Assembly (NCBI GenBank): GCA_041441915.1
Contig: JASDRS010000022.1
Location: forward strand, 96,774 to 160,773
Reading direction: 5' to 3'
From: UBA10365 sp041441915
Lineage (GTDB): Bacteria; Pseudomonadota; Alphaproteobacteria; Rhodobacterales; Rhodobacteraceae
Length of the DNA: 64,000 bases
The notes beneath the pieces are model-generated. The model made no database searches and had not been told where the DNA came from. It worked only from the letters and a program-made list of their open reading frames with translations. A program made the translations under genes and the position numbers. Every line of letters starts with the position of its first letter. Position 1 is the stretch's first letter. Positions 44,249-53,720 of the stretch are shown here, in pieces.

Positions 44249-45625
44249 ATGTTCCTTTCGGTTTTTGATATGTTTAAAATCAGTATTGGACCTTCATCAA
44301 GCCATACGATGGGCCCAATGGTGGCCGCTGCTCGGTTTTTGGCGCTGCTAAAGAAAAGTCCCTTTCGTGCGGCAGGGCTTCGGGCCAGTTTACATGGGTC
44401 TTTGGCCTTTACCGGCGTGGGCCATGCGTCTGATAGGGCGACAATTTTAGGACTGGCAGGTTTTGAACCCGCAACCTATGACGCTATGCGCGCCGAAGCA
44501 GTTTTTGCCGCAATCACATCGAAAAAAGTAATCAATGTTCCAAACCTTGGCACCCTTCACTTTGATCCAGCCAAAGATTTGCTTTTTGATTATAATACGG
44601 TACTTTCTGGCCATGCCAACGGCATGATATTGCGCGCAACAGATGCCCAAGGCGACGTGATCTTAGAACAAACCTTCTATTCAATCGGTGGCGGTTTTGT
44701 ACTGACTGCTGAAGAGCTAGCCAATAATGGCCGCAGCACAGCAAATGCAAAACCCGTTCCCTATCCCTTTGCCACGGCCGCAGAAATGCTGGAAATGGCA
44801 AAGGGATCAGGGCAAAGCATCGCGCAGATGAAACGTGCCAATGAACTGACCCACAAAAACGAAACCCAATTGCGCGACGGCATTGCGCAGGTCTGGAGTG
44901 TGATGTCGGACTGTATTGATAAAGGCATGGCGGGCACGGGCATTTTACCAGGCGGACTGAAGGTGCGCCGGCGTGCACGCGGTATTCACGAATCATTGTT
45001 GGCCGAGCGCGGCATGAACATGGCCCAGCCCCACACAATCAATGATTGGATGAGCGTTTACGCCATGGCGGTAAATGAAGAAAACGCCGCTGGTAGCCGC
45101 GTGGTGACCGCACCCACCAATGGTGCGGCAGGCGTGGTGCCAGCGGTCATTCGGTATTATCTGGACCATGTACTGGGCAGTTCGGTCCAAAAAGTTGAAG
45201 AGTTTATGCTGACAGCCGCTGCGATAGGGGGGCTTGTAAAACATAATGCATCAATCTCTGGTTCCGAATGTGGCTGCCAAGCTGAAGTCGGATCCGCGGC
45301 AGCTATGGCTGCGGCGGGCTTGGCCGCGGTACTGGGGGGAACGCCCGAGCAAATCGAAAATGCCGCCGAAATTGCGCTCGAGCATCATTTGGGCATGACC
45401 TGCGACCCCGTGGCGGGTTTAGTGCAAGTGCCCTGCATTGAACGCAACGGCCTTGGCGCGATAAAGGCGGTTTCTGCGGCCTCATTGGCGTTGCGCGGCG
45501 ATGGGGTGCATTTGGTATCTTTAGATGTATGTATTGAAACCATGCGCCAAACTGGTCGAGATATGAGCGACAAATACAAAGAAACCAGCCTCGGCGGTTT
45601 GGCCGTTAACGTACCTAATTGCTAA
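44249..45625 (+). CDS. sdaA: L-serine ammonia-lyase, iron-sulfur type
   Basis: The 458-residue enzyme converts L-serine to pyruvate and ammonia with a [4Fe-4S] cluster. The N-terminal domain shows SIGPSSSHTMGPM; the cluster cysteines appear in SGSECGCQAEVGSA and in TCDPVAGLVQVPCIER, the single-chain SdaA pattern. The frame is open to 44108, but the ATG at 44249 has an AGGAT site and gives the standard beginning MFLSVFDMFK. The upstream part belongs to the GST remnant. Confidence 0.95.
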   Translation: MFLSVFDMFKISIGPSSSHTMGPMVAAARFLALLKKSPFRAAGLRASLHGSLAFTGVGHASDRATILGLAGFEPATYDAMRAEAVFAAITSKKVINVPNLGTLHFDPAKDLLFDYNTVLSGHANGMILRATDAQGDVILEQTFYSIGGGFVLTAEELANNGRSTANAKPVPYPFATAAEMLEMAKGSGQSIAQMKRANELTHKNETQLRDGIAQVWSVMSDCIDKGMAGTGILPGGLKVRRRARGIHESLLAERGMNMAQPHTINDWMSVYAMAVNEENAAGSRVVTAPTNGAAGVVPAVIRYYLDHVLGSSVQKVEEFMLTAAAIGGLVKHNASISGSECGCQAEVGSAAAMAAAGLAAVLGGTPEQIENAAEIALEHHLGMTCDPVAGLVQVPCIERNGLGAIKAVSAASLALRGDGVHLVSLDVCIETMRQTGRDMSDKYKETSLGGLAVNVPNC

Positions 45626-45633
45626 AGCACAAT

Positions 45634-46536
45634 ATGCCACGCGCCCCAGATCAGATTTTGCGTGGCATTTGCTTGATGCTGGGCTTTTGCATTCTCGCGC
45701 CCTTGCAAGATGTGGCGTCAAAACTTGCAACCACGGATATCCCTGTGGGGCAGATCACCACCGCACGGTTCATTGTGCAAGGCGCTTTGATGGTGCCTGT
45801 AATTTTACTGATGGGCCTTAATTGGCGCGTCTCAGGGCGAATGGTCAAGTTTTTGGCGCAGCGCGCATTTTTTCTGATTTTATCTAACTATTTTTTTGTA
45901 ATGGCTGTAGCGGTTATGCCTATTGCTGATGCTTTAACCATTGCCTTCATTTTGCCATTTATACTTTTATGGTTCGGAAAGACTCTATTCAAAGACGAGA
46001 TAGGGCCACACCGAATTTGGGCCAGTTTGGTTGGCTTTAGCGGCGCTTTGTTAGTCATTCAACCCAGCCTAAATGCCTTTGGTTTGGTGGCACTATTTCC
46101 TTTGGGAACGGCTTTTTCTTTTGCCGCTTATATTCTGACTACGCGCAAAATGGCGGGCTACATGCATCCGGTCACGATGCAACTGCACACATCAATTATG
46201 GGTATAGTTATGTGCTTGCCCGTGATGCTGTGGGCCGATGATACTGGATGGAAAGAGTTTGATCCGCTGATGCCCCAAGGCCTGAATTGGCTTTGGCTAT
46301 TTGGTGTGGGTTTTTGGGCGGCCATCAGCCATATGTCGATGACTTATGCGCTAAAATTTGCGCCCTCAACGACTTTAGCACCGCTTCATTACTTCGAAAT
46401 AGTGGCAGCCGTGGCTTTAGGATATTTGGTTTTTGGCGATTTTCCAAATCGTATGACATGGTCAGGTATTGCGGTGATTATCGCCTCGGGGCTTTATATC
46501 ATTCACCGCGAACGTTTGGCGCAGAGGCGCAGCTAA
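45634..46536 (+). CDS. EamA/DMT-family metabolite exporter
   Basis: The 300-residue membrane protein has ten hydrophobic segments arranged as two EamA repeats (first ending in LWFGKTLFKDEIG, second in VFGDFPNRMTWSGIAVI). Drug/metabolite transporters of this kind move amino acids or other small metabolites. The ATG at 45634 is preferred over a TTG at 45619 that lies inside the sdaA stop region. It overlaps the end of the convergent thiamine kinase gene by four bases. Substrate unknown. Confidence 0.88.
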   Translation: MPRAPDQILRGICLMLGFCILAPLQDVASKLATTDIPVGQITTARFIVQGALMVPVILLMGLNWRVSGRMVKFLAQRAFFLILSNYFFVMAVAVMPIADALTIAFILPFILLWFGKTLFKDEIGPHRIWASLVGFSGALLVIQPSLNAFGLVALFPLGTAFSFAAYILTTRKMAGYMHPVTMQLHTSIMGIVMCLPVMLWADDTGWKEFDPLMPQGLNWLWLFGVGFWAAISHMSMTYALKFAPSTTLAPLHYFEIVAAVALGYLVFGDFPNRMTWSGIAVIIASGLYIIHRERLAQRRS

Positions 46537-47225
46537 CGCTGCAAGGACTGAACGGTGCGCGCTGCTTGGGCTAAGCGCGCGCGGGGCAAAATGATCAGCA
46601 TTCCTGGAGTAAAGAAGCGTAAGCGCACATGGCGCGCCGTTACGCGGTTTGATGTGCCCACAAGGCCCATCGGGTCAAGTTTCAGCCCGTCAACAGGCCA
46701 TTCCAGACCCTGCGACACCCCTGCTACCTGCGCCATGGGGAAAAGCGAAACTCGGTCATTTAGATGCATATCCAAGTCAATGTCACAGCAAGGCGGAGCA
46801 GCAAAAATTACGTCACTGGGCCCGACTAAGACGCAAGGTTGGGTGATTTGGCGCAACAATACATTAAACACGGCCAACTCGTGATCTACCCGTCCGCCCA
46901 AGGTGCCCAAGGCCAAAATCAAGGGGGCTGAAATGCTGCGTAGCGCCTTATCAAAATCGGTCGTGACCTGCTCAGAGCGCAGATGCAGCCGATCAGGTGC
47001 GATAGAAGACCGTGCGTTCAACGACAGGGAATCCATATCGCCATAGACCGCAACGGGCATAAGACCTTCGCGCAACAGAAAATTTGCCCCACCGTCAGCT
47101 GCAGCGAACTCAGAAGCGAACTTTTGCACAGCACTAAAATCAGTACGCCGCACAGGTCCACCCGCAACCAAGCCAATAGGCTTTTTCGTGGCGATAATGT
47201 GGTTGTAATTATCTGTATTAGTCAA
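46533..47225 (-). CDS. thiN: Thiamine diphosphokinase
   Basis: The 230-residue protein turns thiamine into thiamine diphosphate. The catalytic domain shows AADGGANFLLREG, AVYGDMDSLS and LGTLGGRVDHELAVFNVL, followed by a short beta-rich thiamine-binding part with SLFPMAQVAGVSQGLEWPVDG. The start at 47225 gives normal length. It is convergent with the EamA transporter. No TPP riboswitch is seen upstream. Confidence 0.92.
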   Translation of the reverse strand: MTNTDNYNHIIATKKPIGLVAGGPVRRTDFSAVQKFASEFAAADGGANFLLREGLMPVAVYGDMDSLSLNARSSIAPDRLHLRSEQVTTDFDKALRSISAPLILALGTLGGRVDHELAVFNVLLRQITQPCVLVGPSDVIFAAPPCCDIDLDMHLNDRVSLFPMAQVAGVSQGLEWPVDGLKLDPMGLVGTSNRVTARHVRLRFFTPGMLIILPRARLAQAARTVQSLQR

Positions 47226-47523
47226 ATTTTAACCTTTCAACCGCATTCGCACATTTTCTGTTAAAATTTAGACTTCTTGTTGCCACACCACAAACAGAAT
47301 TATTTACGTGCGCAGATCAGCAATGAGTTGGCCGAAGGAACTGCCAGTGATAGTTTATATTATAAAAACCAAAGGCAGGCTTAATCTGCCTTCTTCTGAG
47401 CGTTTTCAAGTAATCTCGAAAGATTTAACGATCGGTTCCAACACTTGAAAATATTATAGAATCTTACGCTGCTTTTCAAAAGGCAAGGCTGTCTTTTTTT
47501 AACAAGATTGCGCTTTTGGAAGA
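47226..47523. other. Gene-free stretch with two hairpins
   Basis: No protein frame is supported. Two stem-loops occur: AAGGCAG with CTGCCTT near 47372-47392, and AAAAGGCA with TGTCTTTT at 47478-47497 followed by more T, which has the shape of a plus-strand terminator. The terminator has no plus-strand gene before it except the far-off and convergent EamA gene, so a small plus-strand RNA is possible but not shown. Confidence 0.4.
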
Positions 47524-47751
47524 CTAGTCTTTGGGCGTTGCGGCTGGATCAGGCTGCCCTACGCCGCGGAAGATAGTACGAAACGGCGCCATCCACAAAA
47601 AACCAAGGGCTATATAGATCAGCATTTCTGCCAAAAACGGCAGGCGAGGCAGATTTGTCATTATCAGAATCGTGCCGATCACATAGGCGGGGAGCCATAC
47701 GAGCAGAACCAGCAATGAGAGCCTTCGGCGGTTTTTATAGGATAGGGTCAT
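47524..47751 (-). CDS. DUF2842 membrane protein
   Basis: The 75-residue protein has two membrane helices (LSLLVLLVWLPAYVIGTILI and LAEMLIYIALGFLWMAPF) joined by a short loop and ends in a polar tail. This is the DUF2842 pattern, a small alphaproteobacterial inner-membrane family of unknown role. It starts 12 bases after purA on the same strand and is probably co-transcribed with it. Confidence 0.88.
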   Translation of the reverse strand: MTLSYKNRRRLSLLVLLVWLPAYVIGTILIMTNLPRLPFLAEMLIYIALGFLWMAPFRTIFRGVGQPDPAATPKD

Positions 47752-47763
47752 ATAATATTTCCG

Positions 47764-49056
47764 TTAATCTGCAAAAGGATCTGTGACCAAAATTGTGTCG
47801 TCGCGCTCGGGCGAAGTTGACAAAAGCGCCACAGGGCATTGAATCAATTCTTCAATGCGGCGCACATATTTGATCGCTTCGGCTGGCAATCGCGCCCAAG
47901 AGCGGGTGCCAGCGGTGGTTTCGCGCCAACCGAGCATTTCTTCATAAATCGGTTTACAGCGCGCCTGTTGGTCAGCCGCAGTGGGCAGATAGTCCAACCG
48001 CTGACCGTCAAGCTCATAAGCCACGCAAATTTTCAGCGTGTCAAAACCGTCAAGAACATCAAGCTTGGTCAAAGCAATGCCCGATACGCCAGAGGTGACG
48101 CAAGTTTGGCGCACCAAGGCCGCATCAAACCAACCACAGCGGCGTTTGCGCCCCGTCACGGTACCAAATTCATGCCCGCGTTGCTCCAAACGTTCACCGT
48201 CCGCGTTAAAAAGTTCGGCGGGAAAAGGGCCTTCTCCAACACGGGTGGTATAGGCTTTGACAACACCCAAGACAAAATCAATAGCATTGGGGCCAAGGCC
48301 CACACCTGTGGCTGCTTGACCTGCGATCACATTGCTAGATGTGACGTAAGGATAGGTGCCAAAATCAATGTCCAAAAGCGCTCCTTGCGCCCCTTCAAAT
48401 AAAATCCGCTTACCAGCACGGCGCGCATCATTCATCACTTTCCACACTGGCTTGGCATAGGGCAAGACCTGGGGCGCAATCTCAGCCAATTGCTCCAAGA
48501 GGCCAGCGCGATTGATCAGTTCCATCCCCAAACCGCGACGCAAAGCGTCATGATGAGCCAAAAGCCGATCAACACGAGTTTCCAATGTGCCGCGATCTGC
48601 CAGATCTGCCACGCGAATAGCACGCCTACCAACTTTATCTTCGTAGGCGGGGCCAATGCCGCGGCCCGTGGTGCCAATTTTGGCAGACGTCGTATTGGTT
48701 TCACGCGCACGGTCTAATTCTCCGTGCAAAGGTAGGATCAAAGGCGCATTTTCAGCGATCATTAAATTTTCGGTGGTGATGTCAACCCCTTGGCCACGCA
48801 GCGTCGCAATTTCCGACAGAAGATACCAAGGATCTAGAACAACACCATTACCAATGACCGACAATTTACCCCCCCTTACGATACCCGACGGCAGCAAAGA
48901 TAATTTATACACTTTACCATCAATTACCAGCGTGTGACCCGCATTATGGCCACCCTGAAAGCGCGCTATAACATCGGCCCGCTCAGACAGCCAATCAACC
49001 AGTTTGCCTTTTCCCTCATCGCCCCATTGGGCGCCTACGACAACAACATTGGCCAT
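47764..49056 (-). CDS. purA: Adenylosuccinate synthetase
   Basis: The 430-residue enzyme catalyses the GTP-dependent step from IMP to adenylosuccinate in AMP synthesis. The P-loop-like start VVGAQWGDEGKGKLVDWL, GHNAGHTLV, TTGRGIGPAYEDK, EGAQGALLDIDFGTYP and the GTP site near LTKLDVLDG are all in place. It is full length. DUF2842 follows in the same direction. Confidence 0.97.
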   Translation of the reverse strand: MANVVVVGAQWGDEGKGKLVDWLSERADVIARFQGGHNAGHTLVIDGKVYKLSLLPSGIVRGGKLSVIGNGVVLDPWYLLSEIATLRGQGVDITTENLMIAENAPLILPLHGELDRARETNTTSAKIGTTGRGIGPAYEDKVGRRAIRVADLADRGTLETRVDRLLAHHDALRRGLGMELINRAGLLEQLAEIAPQVLPYAKPVWKVMNDARRAGKRILFEGAQGALLDIDFGTYPYVTSSNVIAGQAATGVGLGPNAIDFVLGVVKAYTTRVGEGPFPAELFNADGERLEQRGHEFGTVTGRKRRCGWFDAALVRQTCVTSGVSGIALTKLDVLDGFDTLKICVAYELDGQRLDYLPTAADQQARCKPIYEEMLGWRETTAGTRSWARLPAEAIKYVRRIEELIQCPVALLSTSPERDDTILVTDPFAD

Positions 49057-49229
49057 GCGATACTGTCCTTCATGAATTTAAAAACCGACACTCTGTATAG
49101 TGGCGCATCTTAGGCAGATAAACAGCTAAATTTCGCCAATCGACCCAAAGTGCCCACTTTCTCGGCACGAGGGCTTGCAGAACGGGCAACATCTGCCTAG
49201 ATAGACCACTCTAGTAAAGAAGGCCCGTG

Positions 49230-49616
49230 ATGGAAAACGTAATTCTCACAACCCATTTGATTCTTGCCCTGCTGATGATCGGCTCGGTATTGTTGCAACG
49301 CTCTGAAGGTGGTGCCTTGGGTATGGGCGGCGGAGGCGGCGGCGGCGCCGTATCTGGCCGCTCGGCCGCAACTGCCTTGACAAAGGTAACTTGGATTTTG
49401 GCCACAGGGTTTATCATTACCTCAATCGCGCTCACATTGATTTCAGTGGATAAATCTGCGGGCGGATCGGTCATCGACCAATTTGGTGGCACGCCGCCTG
49501 TTGTGGAAAGCCAGCCTTTGGCTGCACCTTCTGGTGACGTTTTAAATACGCCGATAGATGCGCCTGCAGCGCCACCGCGCGCTGATGCACCTACGGCAGA
49601 CCCTGCAAGCAATTAA
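49230..49616 (+). CDS. secG: Preprotein translocase subunit SecG
   Basis: The 128-residue protein has two membrane helices (VILTTHLILALLMIGSVLL and VTWILATGFIITSIALTLI) with the conserved LLQRSEGGALGMGGGG loop between them. SecG helps SecYE move proteins across the inner membrane. A GTG lies one codon upstream, but the ATG at 49230 is usual. The proline- and alanine-rich tail is common in this group. It precedes pyrG, as in most Rhodobacterales. Confidence 0.95.
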   Translation: MENVILTTHLILALLMIGSVLLQRSEGGALGMGGGGGGGAVSGRSAATALTKVTWILATGFIITSIALTLISVDKSAGGSVIDQFGGTPPVVESQPLAAPSGDVLNTPIDAPAAPPRADAPTADPASN

Positions 49617-49822
49617 CCCGCTTAAACCCACACCGCGTCCAAGCGATTGGAAACGGCATTTGCAAAACTGCAATTCTTTGTTCCTACTATAGATAGTTTG
49701 TCCCTAGGCTATCAAAACATGATCTAGCGGTTGTGTTGCCAAACACATTATTTTCTGTTACCTACTAAATCCCGTGGCAGTGCGGTTTTGCACATAAATT
49801 TAGACACGGGGGTTACCATATT

Positions 49823-51466
49823 ATGGCACGTTTTATATTTATTACCGGTGGTGTCGTGTCATCCTTGGGCAAAGGTTTGGCGTCGGCGGCCCTTGGGTCA
49901 TTGCTGCAAGCGCGCGGCTATTCGGTCAGACTGCGCAAGCTTGATCCCTATTTAAATGTTGATCCAGGCACCATGTCGCCTTTTGAACATGGAGAGGTTT
50001 TTGTCACCGATGACGGCGCCGAAACCGACCTTGATCTAGGCCATTATGAGCGCTTCACCGGCGTCTCGGCGCGCAATACGGATTCAGTCTCATCAGGAAA
50101 AATATATTCTTCGGTTTTAGAAAAAGAGCGACGTGGCGATTACTTGGGCAAGACCATTCAAGTCATTCCTCATGTCACTAATGAAATCAAAGATTTTCTT
50201 AAAGTGGGCGAAGATGAAGTCGACTTTATGTTATGCGAAATCGGTGGCACAGTGGGCGACATTGAGGGCCTCCCGTTTTTTGAAGCTATCCGCCAATTTT
50301 CACAAGACAAACTACACGGGCAGTGTATTTTTGTGCATCTGACGTTAGTGCCGTTTGTTGCTGCCTCAGGCGAACTAAAAACTAAACCTACGCAACACTC
50401 GGTGAAAGAGTTGCGTTCAATAGGGATTGCACCTGATGTGCTTTTGCTGCGTTCAGAGCACTCGATCCCCGATAAAGAGCGCGAGAAAATAGCCCTCTTT
50501 TGCAATGTTCGCAAAGAATCGATTATAGCCGCTTATGATTTAAAAACTATCTACGAAGCCCCCCTAGCCTATCACCGCGAAGGTCTTGATCAGGCCGTGC
50601 TGGATGCGTTTAGCATCTCACCTGCACCTAAACCTGTGCTTAAGCGCTGGGAAGATGTAATGGACCGCATGGTCAATGCTGAAGGCGAAGTGCGGGTGGC
50701 TATTGTGGGTAAATATACCCAGTTGGGAGATGCCTATAAATCGATTGCCGAGGCCTTGACCCATGGCGGCATGGCGAACCGTACCAGCGTGCATGCACAA
50801 TGGATCGACGCCGAGATTTTCGAAAACCAAGACCCTGCTCCCTTTCTTGAAGGATTTCATGCCATTCTGGTTCCGGGCGGCTTTGGCGAACGGGGTACCG
50901 AGGGTAAAATCCGTGCCGCTCAGTATGCGCGCGAAAAGAAAATACCCTACTTGGGCATTTGCCTTGGCATGCAAATGGCTGTGATCGAAGCGGCGCGAAA
51001 TTTGGCCGGTTTGACCAATGCTGGTTCCGAAGAGTTCGACCATGAAAACGGTCAAAAGCGCTTTACGCCTGTTGTTTACCACCTGAAAGAATGGGTGCAG
51101 GGGAACCATATTTTAGCACGCAAAGTGGACGACGACAAGGGTGGCACCATGCGCCTTGGCGCTTATTCTGCTACACTTGCCGAAGGGTCAAATGTAGCGC
51201 ATATCTACGGCACGACAGCTATCGAAGAACGCCACCGTCACCGCTATGAAGTTGATATTAGATATCGCGACAAACTGGAAGCTTGCGGTTTGACCTTTTC
51301 GGGCATGAGCCCCGATGGCAAATTGCCCGAAATTGTCGAAGTCAAAGACCACCCTTGGTTTATTGGCGTGCAATTTCACCCCGAGTTGAAATCAAAACCC
51401 TTTGCGCCACATCCTTTGTTTGCCGACTTCGTGCGCGCAGCAATAGACGTGAGCCGTTTAGTATAA
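49823..51466 (+). CDS. pyrG: CTP synthase
   Basis: The 547-residue enzyme makes CTP from UTP using ATP and glutamine. The synthase domain shows FITGGVVSSLGKGLASAALG, KLDPYLNVDPGTMSPFEHGE and the UTP-site CEIGGTVGDIEGLPFFEAIR. The glutaminase domain has PGGFGERG, the nucleophile cysteine in LGICLGMQMAVIE and the HPEL site near the end. It is full length and lies after secG with a 206-base gap. Confidence 0.97.
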   Translation: MARFIFITGGVVSSLGKGLASAALGSLLQARGYSVRLRKLDPYLNVDPGTMSPFEHGEVFVTDDGAETDLDLGHYERFTGVSARNTDSVSSGKIYSSVLEKERRGDYLGKTIQVIPHVTNEIKDFLKVGEDEVDFMLCEIGGTVGDIEGLPFFEAIRQFSQDKLHGQCIFVHLTLVPFVAASGELKTKPTQHSVKELRSIGIAPDVLLLRSEHSIPDKEREKIALFCNVRKESIIAAYDLKTIYEAPLAYHREGLDQAVLDAFSISPAPKPVLKRWEDVMDRMVNAEGEVRVAIVGKYTQLGDAYKSIAEALTHGGMANRTSVHAQWIDAEIFENQDPAPFLEGFHAILVPGGFGERGTEGKIRAAQYAREKKIPYLGICLGMQMAVIEAARNLAGLTNAGSEEFDHENGQKRFTPVVYHLKEWVQGNHILARKVDDDKGGTMRLGAYSATLAEGSNVAHIYGTTAIEERHRHRYEVDIRYRDKLEACGLTFSGMSPDGKLPEIVEVKDHPWFIGVQFHPELKSKPFAPHPLFADFVRAAIDVSRLV

Positions 51467-51685
51467 TAAATTTCAACGAATATCTGCTTTAGCAGTTTTC
51501 AGGTTTTTTAGACTTTTTCTCCTAGTTTGATTTGGTATCGACCATGGAGAAGCTATACTCGAGCATGATAAACATTCATACAAAAATTTATCACCAACAC
51601 TTATGGTGAAGATCAATTATTCTTGTATCAAACATATTATATTTTACCATTTAATTGACCTTAGTAAAATCACATTTGGGAAAAT

Positions 51686-51760
51686 TGGCAGACCGTAGGG
51701 GAGTTGAACCCCTCTTCCCAGGTTGAAAACCTGGTGTCCTAACCGATAGACGAACGGTCC
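51686..51760 (-). tRNA. tRNA-Glu (anticodon UUC)
   Basis: Read on the minus strand from 51760, the sequence folds as a tRNA: acceptor GGACCGT pairs with ACGGTCT (first pair G-U), the anticodon arm CCAGG/CCTGG holds the loop TTTTCAA giving anticodon TTC, and the T arm reads GGGGTTCAACTCCCC. The 3' CCA is encoded (51688-51686). The discriminator base is G. Confidence 0.95.
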
Positions 51761-51829
51761 GCATTTAGTGGGTGTGATTTACCCAAGCTCCGCTCTGCAT
51801 GCAAGAGTAAAAACGAAAAAAATCAATTA

Positions 51830-53572
51830 TTATGCACGCGCCGCATCTTCAAGGCGAAGTTGAACCTTCGTGCGCCCGCCAAAACTGTTGAGCTCAAGAC
51901 GTCCGGCCAAATTAAAACGTGTGGCCCCCGCATTTTCAAGTAAGGCCAACGGGCCTTCCATCGCCCCAAAGGCGATTGCGTCCAGTTTAGGGCCCAATCC
52001 GTCAGAAAATCTGAGCCGCAGATGGTTTCCCCCAATGCGCCGTCCACTGACTGCTTGTGCAGCAAAGGCAAATCGCGGCGCCGCAGCACTAGCACCAAAA
52101 GGCCCTGCGCTTTCGATCTTTTCGATCAAGGCAGCATTCACGGCAGGGGTCATAAGCAGACTATCAATGCGCAGATCTTGAGGCCCCCCTGTCCCAACAC
52201 CTTGGTGCGCCAACAGTTCACTTAAACGTGCCATGGCACCCTCAAGCTGGTCGCGCGACAGACTTAGACCTGCTGCCATCTTATGACCTCCACCCTTCAG
52301 CAAAAGACCCTCAGAAGCCAACCTCTGTACGGCCACCCCCAGATCGACCCCCGCGATCGAACGGCCCGACCCTTTGCCCGCATCACCATCAAAGCCTATG
52401 ACCACAGCGGGGCGGTTTGTGGTTTCTTTCAGCCTTGCCGCGACGATGCCCACAACACCCGGATGCCACCCGTCGGCGGCAGCCCAGACCAAGGGGCCGT
52501 CAAAGCCACGCGTCTCGGCTTGAGCTAGGGCTTGCACCCGCACAGCCGCTTCGACTTCGCGCCGCTCAGCATTGAGAATTTCAAGCCTTTGCGCCAAAGC
52601 TTGGGCTTCATGTGGGTCAGTCGTGGCCAACAGCCGCGCGCCCAAATCAGCCTGCCCAATGCGCCCACCCGAATTAATGCGCGGGCCCAGTACAAAGCCC
52701 AAAGAATAAGCGCTCGGCGCGGTATCAAGGCCTGCACCATCGGCCAAAACTCGCAGCCCAAGCCTTTCACGCCGTGCCATAACCTTCAGACCTTGGCGCA
52801 CAAAGGCGCGGTTCACACCAATCAATGGAGACACATCGGCCACGGTGGCCAAGGCCACCAGATCCAAAAGCCCCATCAAGTCTGGTCCTGTTTGGCCCAA
52901 GGTCCGCAATTGGCGATTGCTTTCGACCAGCATCAAAAAAACCACGCCAGCCGCACAGAGATGGGACAATGCTCCATCTTCATCCTGGCGATTAGGATTC
53001 ACAATGGCCAGCGCTTCGGGCAACGTTTCACCGCCCAAGTGGTGATCCAGCACAACAACATCAGCCGCCTTCGTTGCCTCAATCGGTTCATGCGACAGCG
53101 TGCCACAATCGACACAAATTATCAGATCATGTTCTGCTGCCAAAGCTCGCATTGCTGCCACATTAGGTCCGTAGCCTTCGTCGATACGGTCAGGAATATA
53201 AAGCGTTGCCTGATGCCCCATGTCACGCAGCCAAGTCAAAAGGAGGGCCGCCGAGGCACCACCGTCTACGTCATAATCGGCAAATATAGCTATTTTTTGT
53301 TGCTTTTGTAGAGCCTCAATAAATCGCTCAGCCGCTTTATGCATGTCGCGCAGGCTATGAGGGTCTGGCAAAAGATCACGCAAGCTCGGGGTCAGAAATT
53401 TTTCAATCCCATCAAATTGAACACCCCGTTTGGCCAATATCATGCACAGCGCCATTGGCAAATGGCTTTGTTGGGCCAAGGCTTCGGCTGCGCGATGTTC
53501 GCCATCGCTTGGTCCGATCCAGCGGCGACCCAAGAGCGAAACTTCAACATTTAAAAAAGCGGCTTCATTCAT
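51830..53572 (-). CDS. recJ: Single-strand-specific exonuclease RecJ
   Basis: The 580-residue nuclease degrades single-stranded DNA 5' to 3' in recombination and mismatch repair. The DHH domain shows IFADYDVDGGASAALL, ICVDCGTLSHEP and the signature VVLDHHLGGE; the DHHA1 part has GGGHKMAAGLSL. An OB-like domain ends the protein. It is full length. The neighbours upstream are a broken glpX and hom, the usual hom-glpX-recJ order. Confidence 0.95.
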   Translation of the reverse strand: MNEAAFLNVEVSLLGRRWIGPSDGEHRAAEALAQQSHLPMALCMILAKRGVQFDGIEKFLTPSLRDLLPDPHSLRDMHKAAERFIEALQKQQKIAIFADYDVDGGASAALLLTWLRDMGHQATLYIPDRIDEGYGPNVAAMRALAAEHDLIICVDCGTLSHEPIEATKAADVVVLDHHLGGETLPEALAIVNPNRQDEDGALSHLCAAGVVFLMLVESNRQLRTLGQTGPDLMGLLDLVALATVADVSPLIGVNRAFVRQGLKVMARRERLGLRVLADGAGLDTAPSAYSLGFVLGPRINSGGRIGQADLGARLLATTDPHEAQALAQRLEILNAERREVEAAVRVQALAQAETRGFDGPLVWAAADGWHPGVVGIVAARLKETTNRPAVVIGFDGDAGKGSGRSIAGVDLGVAVQRLASEGLLLKGGGHKMAAGLSLSRDQLEGAMARLSELLAHQGVGTGGPQDLRIDSLLMTPAVNAALIEKIESAGPFGASAAAPRFAFAAQAVSGRRIGGNHLRLRFSDGLGPKLDAIAFGAMEGPLALLENAGATRFNLAGRLELNSFGGRTKVQLRLEDAARA

Positions 53573-53618
53573 CTGCTCTGCCTGACCCAGTGCGCTACTA
53601 CCTTCAAGTAAATTCTGC

Positions 53619-53720
53619 TCAGTGGTTTATTTTATCCCATAACCGATGGGCACGCGGCAACTCATGCGCCGCATTGATCCGGTTTTTGACCGCATCGATA
53701 GAATTTCCAAAATCATGCAT
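53619..53720 (-). CDS. 33-residue frame downstream of glpX remnant
   Basis: An ATG at 53720 with GACGGGG close by opens a 33-residue frame (MHDFGNSIDAVKNRINAAHE, then PRAHRLWDKINH). The composition is protein-like and the stop is 46 bases before recJ. I do not recognise it; it may be the end of a lost gene joined to glpX by deletion, or a tiny gene of its own. Confidence 0.3.
   Translation of the reverse strand: MHDFGNSIDAVKNRINAAHELPRAHRLWDKINH

Noticed and set aside
14509..45000. Amber (TAG) recoding explaining in-frame stops in the TPR and GST genes
   Set aside because: Other breaks in the window are frameshifts, TGA stops or deletions, and no suppressor tRNA or recoding signal is seen. 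Ordinary gene decay explains all of them.
52532..53311. 259-codon open frame antisense to recJ
   Set aside because: It lies fully inside recJ, is rich in His, Gln and Arg as expected of an antisense shadow, and has no known motif.
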